DNA of 64,000 nucleotides from Balneola sp. (GTDB lineage Bacteria; Bacteroidota; Rhodothermia; Balneolales; Balneolaceae): NCBI GenBank assembly GCA_028284195.1, contig JANQSE010000006.1, positions 1 to 64,000 of the forward strand, read 5' to 3'. Shown piece by piece: positions 1 to 9,863 of this stretch (position 1 is its first letter; each line of letters starts with the position of its first letter). The notes under the pieces were generated by a model. It saw only the letters and a program-made list of their open reading frames with translations, ran no database searches and was not told where the DNA came from. The position numbers and the translations under genes were made by a program.

Positions 1-32
1 GAAGATGAAGAGCGGAGCGAATTCATCTTCAA
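1..32 (-). mobile_element. start of an integron cassette (partial, runs off window)
   Basis: On the minus strand, immediately past the proposed attI crossover, the sequence is the palindromic cassette leader: arms TTGAAGATGAA and TTCATCTTC around the loop TTCGCTCCGCTC. The same leader begins cassettes in the 38.7-45 kb array. The rest of the cassette lies to the left of the window, so its gene content is unknown. Confidence 0.55.
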
Positions 33-75
33 CATAAGAATAACACGCATGCTATTCATGTTATCGGGGTTTCAT
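33..75 (-). other. attI-like recombination site, locus A
   Basis: The site sits between a cassette leader and a divergent integrase remnant, which is the classical attI position. It holds an inverted repeat, TAACACG / CATGTTA with a 9-nt loop ending CTATT, starting 8 bp from the CAA|C (G|TT on minus) crossover and ending about 57 bp before the integrase ATG. The locus at 45.0 kb has a hairpin in the same place with the same stem and loop sizes but partly different, still paired, bases. The attI role is inferred. Confidence 0.55.
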
Positions 76-119
76 CTTTAAGTGTAATTGTTGTTATTCC
101 TGTAAAAAACAGGAGTAAC

Positions 120-399
120 ATGAAGAAAAGCGATTTACTGAAAAAGTACAAGCATCATCTTACGCTAAAGAATTTTAGTGAAAGCACAGTACGCGCATAT
201 ATGAATGGGCTGGCTGTATTTCTGGATTACATTCGCGAAAAAGATATTCAGGAAGTTTCACCTGAAATTCTGGAGGCTTACTTTTATTACTGTAAAACAG
301 AGTTAAGCTGCAGTTGCCCTATGATGAAGCAGTTTCTTGTTCCCGGTAAATCCTATATACCGGAGTATTGAAAACCCAATTGAGGATTTAAATATATAG
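120..399 (+). pseudogene. integron-type tyrosine recombinase remnant A
   Basis: The ORF ending at 371 encodes about 65 residues typical of the N-terminal SAM-like core-binding domain of XerC/XerD/IntI recombinases (NFSESTVRAYMNGLAVFLDYI). The homology then breaks off. In the shifted frame at 355-399 the sequence reads IYRSIENPIEDLNI followed by stop, which looks like the conserved C-terminal tail of such recombinases. The catalytic core with the R, H, R and Y residues, about 200 residues, is missing. AGGAG lies 7 bp before the ATG. The gene diverges from the cassette leader at 1-32 and converges on trkH with a 2-bp gap. It cannot be active as a recombinase. Confidence 0.75.
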
Positions 400-401
400 T
401 G

Positions 402-1922
402 TTACTGTTTCCAAAACGCCGGAGAAAAAATAATCAGTACTGTAAATATTTCAAGACGGCCTATCATCATTAATAAGATCATTACCCATTTACCAAGATA
501 GGGCATTTTGGCAAAACTGTCGGTAGGGCCGAATTCTCCCCAGCCGGGGCCAACATTCCCTAATGCTGCAATACTAGCCCCGGCAGAAGACATAATATCA
601 TACCCGAATAAGGAAATAACAAAAGCGCCCGTGGCAAAAATGAACATGTATAGAATAAAAAAACTAAGCACTGTTCGTTGGATGTGTTGATTGATTGCCT
701 GATCCCCGATACGAATAGGAAGGATTGCTTTTGGATGAATAATCTGTTTGATCTCTCTTCCGGTATTTCGAATAAGGATCATCCAGCGGATCATTTTAAT
801 TCCACCCCCGGTAGAACCGGCACTACCGCCTGTAAAGAAAAAGAGTAATAGCAGAAAAGCACCAAACGAATACCAAAGTTCGTAATCATCAGTTCCAAAG
901 CCCGTAGTTGTTATGATAGCAACCACCTGAAAAGCTCCATACCGTATAGCATCCAAAATAGAATAGTTATCAAAAAACCAAAGTGAGAATGAAACCCCCA
1001 GAATACCGATCATTGTAATTATGGTATAAAAACGGGTTTCTTTATTAGCAAAGAATGGTTGAAATTCTCCCCTTAGTAAACGAAAATGCATGGCAAAGTT
1101 TATTCCTGCCAGAAACATAAATATAGTTATTACCGCATCCACATAACCCGAGCCGAATGCTGTTACACTAGCATTTTTTGTAGAAAAACCACCTGTTGCA
1201 AGGGTAGCAAATGCATGGTTAATTGCATCGAACCAATCCATACTTGGGTGCAGCCACAAGAGAATAAATTCTATTCCAGTGAATGCTACATATACCACCC
1301 AAAGCAATTTTGCTGTTTCCTGAACACGGGGGGTTAGTTTGTCGGCGGTTGGGCCTGGCGATTCTGCCTGAAATAACTGCATGCCTCCAATTCCCAAGAG
1401 TGGGAGAATTGCGAGAGAAAGTACGATAATTCCCATTCCACCCAGCCAATGGGCTAATGATCTCCAAAAAAGAAAGCTTTTTGGCAAATCTTCTATAGCT
1501 GGATTGGTTATGCCTGTTGTGGTAGTTCCTCCCATAATGGTAGATCCGGTTGTGGAAAGTCCACTCATGGTTTCGAATACGGCATCAGTATAATTTGGAA
1601 GAACACCGGATATAGTAAAAGGGAGGGCACCAACGAGTGAAAGTACCAGCCAGGTTAAGCTTACTACTAAAAAGCCTTCCCGAATGCGTAGTTCTTCTTT
1701 TGGTTTAAAGAAGTACCAAAGTAATCCACCTAAAATAAACGCAATACCTGCTGAGATTAAGAAAGACAGCCAGGTATTTTGGTTGTAAATAAGATCAATG
1801 CCTGCTGGCAGAAGTAAAGCAAAGCCCATAAAAAAAATGAAGGCACCCAGAACGCCCAGAACTACTAAAAAATCTATAGTAGGACGGTTAAATGCATTGA
1901 TTGCACTTTTAGCCTTAGCCAT
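402..1922 (-). CDS. trkH: Trk-type potassium uptake membrane subunit TrkH
   Basis: This is the potassium-translocating inner-membrane subunit of the Trk system, which takes up K+ together with the cytoplasmic TrkA subunit. At 506 residues it has the usual length. Repeated hydrophobic segments flank the four filter loops expected for the family (TTGSTIMGG, TGGFSTKNAS, TTTGFGTDD, GNVGPGWG), and it ends with the typical GRLEIFT segment. Its ATG overlaps the trkA stop by 8 bp, so the two genes are translationally coupled. The stop lies 2 bp from the end of the convergent integrase remnant. Confidence 0.95.
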   Translation of the reverse strand: MAKAKSAINAFNRPTIDFLVVLGVLGAFIFFMGFALLLPAGIDLIYNQNTWLSFLISAGIAFILGGLLWYFFKPKEELRIREGFLVVSLTWLVLSLVGALPFTISGVLPNYTDAVFETMSGLSTTGSTIMGGTTTTGITNPAIEDLPKSFLFWRSLAHWLGGMGIIVLSLAILPLLGIGGMQLFQAESPGPTADKLTPRVQETAKLLWVVYVAFTGIEFILLWLHPSMDWFDAINHAFATLATGGFSTKNASVTAFGSGYVDAVITIFMFLAGINFAMHFRLLRGEFQPFFANKETRFYTIITMIGILGVSFSLWFFDNYSILDAIRYGAFQVVAIITTTGFGTDDYELWYSFGAFLLLLFFFTGGSAGSTGGGIKMIRWMILIRNTGREIKQIIHPKAILPIRIGDQAINQHIQRTVLSFFILYMFIFATGAFVISLFGYDIMSSAGASIAALGNVGPGWGEFGPTDSFAKMPYLGKWVMILLMMIGRLEIFTVLIIFSPAFWKQ

Positions 1923-3273
1923 TACTAAATAGCTTAGTTACTTTTTCGATGGATTCGGGCAGGCAGAATACCATAACCCGGTTATCTGCTTTAATCACCG
2001 TTTTACCTGTGGCAATTTCTACCGAGCCGTTGCATAATACGCCTCCGATTATACAGCCATCAGGAAGTTTTAATTCCTGAACGGATTTTCCTGCCACTTT
2101 AGATTTTCCGGATGCGAGCAACTCAATTACTTCTGCTTTAATTCCCCTCAATTCAGTAACAGAAATTACTTGCCCGCTGCGTACATACCGATGAATTTCG
2201 TTTGAAGCAGCTACTTTTTTGTTTACCACGGCATCAAGGCCAATAGTTTGGCTTAAAGGAATAAAATCTGGTTTTGAAACCATGGCTACCGTCTTTTTAA
2301 CATCTAAATGCTTTGCCATTAAGCAGGAAATAATATTGGACTCTTCATCATCAGTAACTGCAATAAAGGCATCCATATCTGTTATGCCTTCTGATGCCAG
2401 CAAGTCGGGATCAGTTGGGTTCCCATGCAAAATCATTGCATTTTTTAGCTCGATAGCCAGTTCTTCTGCAGTGTTATGATCTGGCTCGATGAGTTTTACA
2501 GACCAGTTTTTTTTAGGGTCGGCACAAAGAATTTGAGCTATTTTGGTTCCAATAGCAGAACCCCCGGCAATCATAATTCGATTTAGATCAGTTTCGTGTT
2601 TTCCTGTAGTTTTGATAATAGCAGGAATATCTTTTGTTTTTGCAAGGATAAAAGTTTGATCAAAAGCCTGGAGCCGCATTGGGCCTCGGGGCATCAGGGT
2701 TAAACCACGCCGCGCTATTGCCACAACCCGGAATGTAATATCAGGATGTTCCTGAGCATATTCGATCAATGTTTTACCAATCAGTGGCGAGTTTCGGTCA
2801 AGCCGGATGCCAATTAGCTGCATCATGTTTTCTGCAAGATTGATTACATCACTTGCTGCAGAACGTTTTAAAAGCTGGGCAATTTCCTGTGCGGCACTTA
2901 ATTCAGGATTTATCATCATGTCAATCCCAAGATCAGTAGGGTGGAGAGGGGAATTTGGATGAGAAAACTCATCATTCCGGATCCTTGCAATAACCATTTT
3001 GGCTCCCAGCTTCTTACTCACCATTGAGGCGATCATATTTACTTCGTCTATACTGGTAACTGCGATAACAATATCCGATTCGGAAACTCCGGCCTTAGCC
3101 AGGTCGGTTGCTGAAGTGGCATTACCTTCTTTAATGAGTACATCAAGTGTTTCTGAAGGTTTTACAAGACATTCTTTCTCTCTGTCCATTATAACCACAT
3201 CGTGTTTTTCTTTAGAAAGTACGCTTGCAAGGTCGTACCCAATTTCCCCGGCACCGATTATTACAATCTTCAA
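1915..3273 (-). CDS. trkA: Trk system potassium uptake regulator TrkA
   Basis: TrkA is the peripheral, nucleotide-binding gating subunit of the Trk K+ transporter. The 452 residues form a tandem of two TrkA-N (RCK) Rossmann domains, each followed by a TrkA-C domain. The first starts with the dinucleotide-binding GAGEIG motif at residue 7. The second starts near residue 230 with AGGSAIGTKIA. The length matches the two-domain E. coli form rather than single-domain KtrA. It is the first gene of the trkA-trkH operon and partners the gene directly downstream. Confidence 0.95.
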   Translation of the reverse strand: MKIVIIGAGEIGYDLASVLSKEKHDVVIMDREKECLVKPSETLDVLIKEGNATSATDLAKAGVSESDIVIAVTSIDEVNMIASMVSKKLGAKMVIARIRNDEFSHPNSPLHPTDLGIDMMINPELSAAQEIAQLLKRSAASDVINLAENMMQLIGIRLDRNSPLIGKTLIEYAQEHPDITFRVVAIARRGLTLMPRGPMRLQAFDQTFILAKTKDIPAIIKTTGKHETDLNRIMIAGGSAIGTKIAQILCADPKKNWSVKLIEPDHNTAEELAIELKNAMILHGNPTDPDLLASEGITDMDAFIAVTDDEESNIISCLMAKHLDVKKTVAMVSKPDFIPLSQTIGLDAVVNKKVAASNEIHRYVRSGQVISVTELRGIKAEVIELLASGKSKVAGKSVQELKLPDGCIIGGVLCNGSVEIATGKTVIKADNRVMVFCLPESIEKVTKLFSNG

Positions 3274-3367
3274 AAGGCAAGATTTTGTGTGGATAAATAA
3301 TTCTTCAAGCTACTGTGTTTTTAAATGAAATGAAAGATTTTGGGCTGTGCTAATCCAATGGTAAGTG

Positions 3368-6300
3368 TTATTCAGTGATAATGACAAGATCGGTAGTGAT
3401 AGGGGCTGATCGGGCTACTTTTTCATCCAAAACCTGAACAGTAAAACGATTTTCTCCTTTCACTAAAGTAACCCCGATTTGTTTACCGGTTCCAATCGTT
3501 TGTCCTCGCTGCCTCCATGTATATATAACATCGGTAGCGTCTCGGTTTACAGCTGGTGCATTTAAAATAAGTGTTGGGTTGGCAGGGTTCCATTCAATGG
3601 TTTGGGGTACGGCTGTTTCAGTAAATTCCAAAGCAGGAGCAACTTCAACGGAAAAAGTTTGTGAAGTTAGTTCAGACCCTTCAAACATATATACTAATGT
3701 GAGAGGCTGGGTGCCTGGCTGCCTGGCGGTCCAGGTAAGATTGATCTGGTTTTCACTCTTAAACCTCCACGGGTTTTCCATTCTAATATCGGGAAGAGAA
3801 AGTGCCCCGCCAACAGCGATCGATTTTGGTAAATCAGGTTTTGCAACCGGTAATGGTTTTGGAATAAACTTGATTATGGCAGAGTCAACAGAATTAACAA
3901 AACCACGCCCATCATCCTGGATAAGTATTATCGTGTGCCCATTTGGGTTGCTTGCAACAAATGTCGGTGTGGTAGCTATTTGCCCGTCTAAAATCCAGGT
4001 AGAAGTAAGCTGGTCACCATCTTTGTCTTGGGCTAATCCGCTTGAGAAAGTAACCTGCTGATTCAGGTATGTTCTTTCCGGTGCAATAATAGTAGGAGAA
4101 GGTTTGCTGTTGGCAAAAAATGTCTTTTCTTCAACCACTTTATTGTTTGATGCAGAAGAGTTATCTGTAATTTCCAGTGTCACTTTATGCTCTCCCGGCT
4201 CAACTGCTTTTATAATTTCTGATGCGTTGGCACTAATAAAACCATCATCTAAATACCATTTATATGACCTGATAAATCCATCAGGATCGTTAGACTGAAG
4301 GGCATCTAGCCGAAGATCTGTACCGGCAGAAACATTTGAAGGAAGATCCCAGACAATTACAGGTTCGGCATTTACTTTAATACTTTTTGTAAGGCTAACA
4401 GTATTACATGTAGTTTGCGAATTTGTTTCCAATTCAAGTGTAACTAAATATTCTCCCGGCTCGGTAAAAATGTATGAGCTGTCGATGCCTTCTACTATGT
4501 GTTGCCCTTTTTCTGAATCAATAACCCATCGTGCCGTTTTAATCCCACTTTCAGTTGTGGATGCAGAACCATCCAATGTAATCTCTTCTCCCGGAATGGC
4601 GTATTCGGGAAGCTCGAAATCTGCTTTCGGCCCTTCAACCACAGTTATAGTTGCTGTAGTTTGGCTGATATTGCTACACCGGCCTGAGCCTGAGCCTTCA
4701 ACGGTTAATGAAACGGTGTAAATACCAGGTTCGGTGAAGATATGATCAATAACAGACCCTGCTTGCGAATTTCCATCGCCCATATCCCAACTGAAGGAGG
4801 GAAGAGCCCCTGAAGGGTCGGTACTGGCAGAACCATCAAAACGTAGGCTGTTGTTTACACAAATGGTAGTATCAGAAATATTTAGCTTTGCTACTGGTGA
4901 ACCCTCGATAATCACCGGAATTTTGGTGATCGTTTTTTCCGTACTAAAACCATCATCAAGTGTTACTTGTGCTTCATACACACCGGGAGTTTCGTACACG
5001 TATGATGGATTAGCCTGATCTGAAGTAACTCCGTTTCCAAAATCCCACTTTACGCTGAACGCATCGCCATCAGGATCGAAACTTTCGGAACTGTTAAAAA
5101 GCACGGTTTGTCCTGTACAGGAGTTTATTTCGGAAGCAACCACTACTTTTACCGGACGGTTTATTAACACCCTGATTGATTCTGTAGTAATGCTGTTTTG
5201 CAGCCCAAGCCCGTCGTTTATAGTTAATCCTATAAAATGAACGCCTGGTTTGGGTGCCTGCCAGGTAAATTTAGATTCGTTTCTTTTGGTGCCATCAGGC
5301 AGGGTCCATTCAAAAGTTACGGGATTATTGTCCAGGTCATAGCTTCCGGAAGCTTCAAGTGTTACACTCAGAGAGTTTGAACGCAGAACCGGTTCTGTTA
5401 TAATAAGCGGAGCGTGATTTACTTTTAATTCCCCGCTTAGCGAACTGGTCGAATTACTAAGATTGTCATTATCTACAACAGTAAGGGTAAACGATTTTGG
5501 GCCGCTGTCTTCGAACATTCGCTGTACTACTCTTCCCCTTAATTCGACTCCATCTTCAAATTTCCAGATATATCTATCGATGGAACCATCCAAATCGTAA
5601 GAATCTGCAGCTGAGAAAGTGATGTCGGTATTGGGGGCTACATAATCGGCATCTGAATTCCATACCGGAACGGGAGGAGTGTTTACTCTTATTCTTTTTG
5701 TTTTGATACCCTGTGCAAGATCGTAGTTGGAATCGTCTTTAACTCGCAAAGAAATGTTAGTAGCACCGATTTTCTCCAGACTTGCAGTTAATTGAGCTCC
5801 TGTACCTATCAACTCACCTTCATTATACCATTCGTAGCTTGTAATTAATCCATCCGCGTCCAAGCTGGATCTTCCATCTAATGTGAAAGGCTCGCCCGGA
5901 GCAACTACGGCAGGTGCGGTAAAATCCGCGGTCGGGAACTGGTTGATTAATAAAATATGCTCAATGGTTCTAATACTGTTCGAAAGCCCCTCGCCGTCAT
6001 TTATCTGAAGAGTAACACGATATTCTCCTGTTTTGGAGTAAGTATGTTCCACACGAGGGCCTTTTGCGGTATTTCCGTCTCCAAAATCCCAGGTATAGGT
6101 AGTAACCCCCGATTCTGAATCAGAGCTTTGCTCTGCTGAAAACAAAACCTTTGAACTGGAAGTAATATTAGTAGCTGTAATAACCGGAAGCGGCGGGGTG
6201 TTGATCCTAATGGTTTTTGTAAGTTCTTGAACCGAGTTTGATACACCTCTTCCATCATCAAGCACAAGTTTTACGCGGTAAATACCAGGATCAGAGAATT

Positions 6301-8086
6301 GGAAACTGGCGATTGATTGAGAAGCAACAAGACTATCGTTAACAAACCACTTGTACTGAAGAGGATTGTTATTTGCATCAGATGAGGCTGTTCCGTCGAA
6401 AGTGATATTATCTCCCGGAGCAGCTTTTTCTTTTAGCGTAAAGGCGGGAACAGGCGGTGCATTCACTTCATAATTGTTTGTGATAGAATACAAACTGTTA
6501 CTGGAACCCGATCCGTCATTAAGTGTGAGTGTAATTGGGTAAACACCCGGCTGGGCGTGATTTAAGGTAACCGTGCTTGTATTTGATGCCCCGGTTACCC
6601 CGGCTCCCTGCCAGGTATAAGTTAAAGAATCGTTGTCTGCGTCGGTTTGATTTGCTACCGAAGCAATTACGTCTTCGTTTGTTCCAATAACAGGAGTAAT
6701 GGCAAGTTCTCCATATGGCTGGGTGTTTACTCTGATTTGGATTTGGCGTTCGTCTATTGAACATGCCGGATTTGTGCCTCCATCAGAAACCCTGAGCGAA
6801 ACAGAGTAAATCCCTGAAATTGTACCAGAAAATCTAAAGCTGGGATCGTTACCTCTTGGTGAGCCGTTTACGAACCAGGTATAGGAAAGATTTTTGCCTT
6901 CTGGATCGTACGAATCGGTACCTCTGATTAAAATAACTTCGGAAGGAGAGAGTACATCTTTCGGAGTACTGATCTGAGCTATTGGAGGTGTATTGATAAA
7001 AACTGTTTTTGGGTACGCCCAATATTCCGGTAAAAGAGATCGCTGGTTTGGAATGAGCACAGTTAGATCTAGTTCGCCGGGATCGTCTGAAGAAATAAGC
7101 GGTGCTTTGCCGGATGCGATCTGGTTATCGGCTAACATCCAACGTGCGTTGCTTAGCTCAGCGTTAGAGAAATCATTACCGGTTAATTCGAAAGGTTTTT
7201 CAACGCACTGACTGCTCAGTATCTCATTTACTGCAAGATTTGGTTTCCGGTTTCTATCCGTAACAAACGGGGTAAAATCCCAAAGAACAGGTTCTCTAAA
7301 GCCATAAACGGTAAGGGTATTAATCTGATCAGCTGATCCGGAAATAGCTAATCCCCAGTTATTTTGAAGTCCAAATTTGGTGTTAGGGATGCCGGAACGG
7401 GTTATATCATACAATTCGCCGAAAGAATCCATTTTACGAACTCTTGAGTCTTCCTGCCCGCTTACGGTAAGCCGGGGAGAGCCAGCCGCATTATTAAGCT
7501 GATATGGTTTGAGTTGAAATTCTGTGCTTCTTCGAGAATTGAATAATCCAATGGAAAGATCCACAGCAATAATTTTCCAGGCGGTACCTGTTAATATTTG
7601 GCCTGAAGCAGATGTAACACGGATATTAAAGCTATTTACATCATCTCCTGTATCGGTTGAAACCCGGAGAACAAACCCATTACTTGTTGACGGATTGATT
7701 TTGGATAAAGCAACCCATCTGTTTTTAAATCGTTCTTCTGATGCTGTGGTTAATGTTACAAGTTGATTGGAGGCATTTGCTTTTAATCGCAGTCTGGAGT
7801 TTTCAATTGCGTAAGTTTCATCAAAAGGGAATACAGTAAAAGTTGTGTTGGTGTTTACTCCATTTCGGGTTACCACATCTACGGCACCACCAAGTCCTGC
7901 GTCAAAAACCTCAATGGTTCCAGCTTGCGAATTGGCAGCAGGCTTAATCCATATGTCATATTGGTTGCGGGAATCTCCACTTTGTATAGCAGAGTTTTTA
8001 CCGGAAATAGAAAAGTACATCTCCTGTGCAAACAACGAACTGGAAATCAATAAAAAAGTAACAACGAGTGTTAGTCGTTTTATCAT
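3368..8086 (-). CDS. giant secreted PKD-repeat protein
   Basis: This 1572-residue protein has an N-terminal signal peptide (cleavage after SSLFAQ) and a unique region of about 360 residues. About a dozen tandem PKD-type beta-sandwich repeats follow, with recurrent cores such as DGSASSDANNNPLQYKWF and PGVYPITLTLNDG. A C-terminal beta-rich region ends DLVIITE, and no type IX sorting domain is visible. PKD arrays are usually cell-surface or extracellular adhesion or spacer modules; no enzymatic domain is recognisable. The gene starts 16 bp after the FecR-like gene and is the last member of the kinase-FecR-PKD operon. The precise function is unknown. Confidence 0.85.
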   Translation of the reverse strand: MIKRLTLVVTFLLISSSLFAQEMYFSISGKNSAIQSGDSRNQYDIWIKPAANSQAGTIEVFDAGLGGAVDVVTRNGVNTNTTFTVFPFDETYAIENSRLRLKANASNQLVTLTTASEERFKNRWVALSKINPSTSNGFVLRVSTDTGDDVNSFNIRVTSASGQILTGTAWKIIAVDLSIGLFNSRRSTEFQLKPYQLNNAAGSPRLTVSGQEDSRVRKMDSFGELYDITRSGIPNTKFGLQNNWGLAISGSADQINTLTVYGFREPVLWDFTPFVTDRNRKPNLAVNEILSSQCVEKPFELTGNDFSNAELSNARWMLADNQIASGKAPLISSDDPGELDLTVLIPNQRSLLPEYWAYPKTVFINTPPIAQISTPKDVLSPSEVILIRGTDSYDPEGKNLSYTWFVNGSPRGNDPSFRFSGTISGIYSVSLRVSDGGTNPACSIDERQIQIRVNTQPYGELAITPVIGTNEDVIASVANQTDADNDSLTYTWQGAGVTGASNTSTVTLNHAQPGVYPITLTLNDGSGSSNSLYSITNNYEVNAPPVPAFTLKEKAAPGDNITFDGTASSDANNNPLQYKWFVNDSLVASQSIASFQFSDPGIYRVKLVLDDGRGVSNSVQELTKTIRINTPPLPVITATNITSSSKVLFSAEQSSDSESGVTTYTWDFGDGNTAKGPRVEHTYSKTGEYRVTLQINDGEGLSNSIRTIEHILLINQFPTADFTAPAVVAPGEPFTLDGRSSLDADGLITSYEWYNEGELIGTGAQLTASLEKIGATNISLRVKDDSNYDLAQGIKTKRIRVNTPPVPVWNSDADYVAPNTDITFSAADSYDLDGSIDRYIWKFEDGVELRGRVVQRMFEDSGPKSFTLTVVDNDNLSNSTSSLSGELKVNHAPLIITEPVLRSNSLSVTLEASGSYDLDNNPVTFEWTLPDGTKRNESKFTWQAPKPGVHFIGLTINDGLGLQNSITTESIRVLINRPVKVVVASEINSCTGQTVLFNSSESFDPDGDAFSVKWDFGNGVTSDQANPSYVYETPGVYEAQVTLDDGFSTEKTITKIPVIIEGSPVAKLNISDTTICVNNSLRFDGSASTDPSGALPSFSWDMGDGNSQAGSVIDHIFTEPGIYTVSLTVEGSGSGRCSNISQTTATITVVEGPKADFELPEYAIPGEEITLDGSASTTESGIKTARWVIDSEKGQHIVEGIDSSYIFTEPGEYLVTLELETNSQTTCNTVSLTKSIKVNAEPVIVWDLPSNVSAGTDLRLDALQSNDPDGFIRSYKWYLDDGFISANASEIIKAVEPGEHKVTLEITDNSSASNNKVVEEKTFFANSKPSPTIIAPERTYLNQQVTFSSGLAQDKDGDQLTSTWILDGQIATTPTFVASNPNGHTIILIQDDGRGFVNSVDSAIIKFIPKPLPVAKPDLPKSIAVGGALSLPDIRMENPWRFKSENQINLTWTARQPGTQPLTLVYMFEGSELTSQTFSVEVAPALEFTETAVPQTIEWNPANPTLILNAPAVNRDATDVIYTWRQRGQTIGTGKQIGVTLVKGENRFTVQVLDEKVARSAPITTDLVIITE

Positions 8087-8102
8087 GTTAACCTGAAACT
8101 AT

Positions 8103-9863
8103 TTACTTAACCGAGTACGATTTGGTTAATATTGCCGTGCTTTTTTGATTAGTTTTAAATGTAATGGAAAGTTTACCTTCTTGCACGCTCATTGTTACTC
8201 CCCAACGGCCTTGAGAATCTGTTTTTACAACTCTGGTAGTTTCGCCATTTTTCAATTCTACTTCCATTTCGGGATATGCTTTTCCAGTTATTGTTTTTGA
8301 AGAATTTGCAGCCTGTATTTCGTTCTGTAAGCCTACTCCGTTCAGCTTAATATCAAACAAATAGTCTTCTGTAAGTCGGGCAATTCTCAACTCTTTAACT
8401 GTTCGGTTTTGAGAGTCATCGGTAGAAGTAACCCTCACTATCTGATCATTTGAATTTGTAGTGACTTGAGAAGTAAACACGCCTGAAGTTGAAACAGGAA
8501 TAGTTTTATCTGCAATAGTTACTCTTGCATCGGGTTCGGTTACTCCTGTGATAGTTACAGTTCTGTTTTCAGTAAAAAAGATATTCTTTTTGAATTGATC
8601 GCCAAAAATAGGAGGCGGTTTAGTGTCTTCGTTTCTAATTATTCGCAGTGTTTCAGAGAAAGGCCCCTTTAAACCAAGATTATCAACAGACTGAACTTTG
8701 ATGTAGGTAGTGCCCAGCGGCAGGTTAGTTAAAGCAAAACGGGTATTTGCTATCCGCTTGTCAGTAACATCTGTATCAAAGTCGAAAGAGGTGCTATAAA
8801 GAATATTATACTGCACTGCATTTGGTACCTGTCGATACATAAACTGAAAATTATCCTGATAAATGATAGTGTCATTTTTGCTTGCTATAAGCTGTGGTGC
8901 ATCTAACAGCTTTACGGGTGGAAGGGGTGCCTCATTACCTCTGATAATGGTTCCTTCATTTTTTTTTATGGTAACAATCACATTGTTGGCTGTTACTTGC
9001 GCATCTCCATCATAATTTGAAAGCTTTACATCATTTCCACCGGAGTTTTCTGCTAAAAAGTTTTGGGTGTTAAGCTCGGTAGTAGATGGCCCTGCATTAA
9101 GTACATACTTACTTCGTTCTTTCCCAATCGCCGAAAGTTTTGAGAGTAGCCCTCCTTCAACAAGGGTAATTTCAGTGTTTGCACTTTCATCCAGCTTATC
9201 AATTCTGGATTTTCGTATTACAGCAGTAGTATTGGGATTTACGATGATGTTACTTCCATCAATAAAGGAAAGGGTGGCGTAGCTTTCTTGCTTGGTTTTT
9301 AATCCATCTGCTTCTTCAAATAGGTCTCCTACAAATGCTTCTTCCCAGCTTGCGAGCAATCCGATTCGTTTATCTACCAAACCATCTTTTTCGCTTAGCT
9401 GAGCTTGAACCGATACCAATCTATTGGCATTCAATTTTTTTTCAAGTTCTTCTACAGAATCCTTTACCTGAGAACCTGTATGTATTGCATCATCAAGGTT
9501 TCCGTTTTTTACAGCAGTAAGATAGTTGGTTAAAAGCTGATTAGTTGTAGTTAGCTCAGTTTTTGCAAAGATTGTAGCTCCATTTTCGATTAGATTATTA
9601 ACTCTGTTTTGCTGGTTCTCTACTTCTAATGATATGGTTGACAAGTTTCTTAATTTAAAAATAGCTTCGGGGCTCAGGGTAAAGGTATTTTCAGAAACAT
9701 TATGCTCTGCAAGGCTAACTACAACAGGCCAGTTTAAGGAGTTTCCTGCATATTGTTGAGATATTTCCTGAAGCTCACTGCTTGGAAAGGAAACAGGTTG
9801 TTGTGCGAGCAGGTTTCCTGCGTATAAAACAATCGATATGCTTAAAAGAATTACTTTTTTCAT
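8103..9863 (-). CDS. secreted FecR-domain protein with Ig-like domains
   Basis: The 586-residue protein has a signal peptide (ends NLLAQQ), a helical region rich in Q, N and E to about residue 180, then a FecR-like beta segment (SFIDGSNIIVNPNTTAVIRK). Fibronectin-like (YNILYSTSFDFD) and bacterial Ig-like (VTITGVTEPDARVTIADK) domains follow. In known systems FecR domains sit in the periplasm and relay a surface signal. Here the partner is not an ECF sigma factor but a histidine kinase whose stop overlaps this start by 4 bp, with the PKD protein just downstream. A sensing role in the envelope is inferred from the operon only. Confidence 0.7.
   Translation of the reverse strand: MKKVILLSISIVLYAGNLLAQQPVSFPSSELQEISQQYAGNSLNWPVVVSLAEHNVSENTFTLSPEAIFKLRNLSTISLEVENQQNRVNNLIENGATIFAKTELTTTNQLLTNYLTAVKNGNLDDAIHTGSQVKDSVEELEKKLNANRLVSVQAQLSEKDGLVDKRIGLLASWEEAFVGDLFEEADGLKTKQESYATLSFIDGSNIIVNPNTTAVIRKSRIDKLDESANTEITLVEGGLLSKLSAIGKERSKYVLNAGPSTTELNTQNFLAENSGGNDVKLSNYDGDAQVTANNVIVTIKKNEGTIIRGNEAPLPPVKLLDAPQLIASKNDTIIYQDNFQFMYRQVPNAVQYNILYSTSFDFDTDVTDKRIANTRFALTNLPLGTTYIKVQSVDNLGLKGPFSETLRIIRNEDTKPPPIFGDQFKKNIFFTENRTVTITGVTEPDARVTIADKTIPVSTSGVFTSQVTTNSNDQIVRVTSTDDSQNRTVKELRIARLTEDYLFDIKLNGVGLQNEIQAANSSKTITGKAYPEMEVELKNGETTRVVKTDSQGRWGVTMSVQEGKLSITFKTNQKSTAILTKSYSVK

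Noticed and set aside
6001-6267. ORFs inside the PKD and propeller genes (for example 6001-6267, 6519-6764, 56528-56737)
   Set aside because: They are alternative-frame shadows of long genes with clear domain content.
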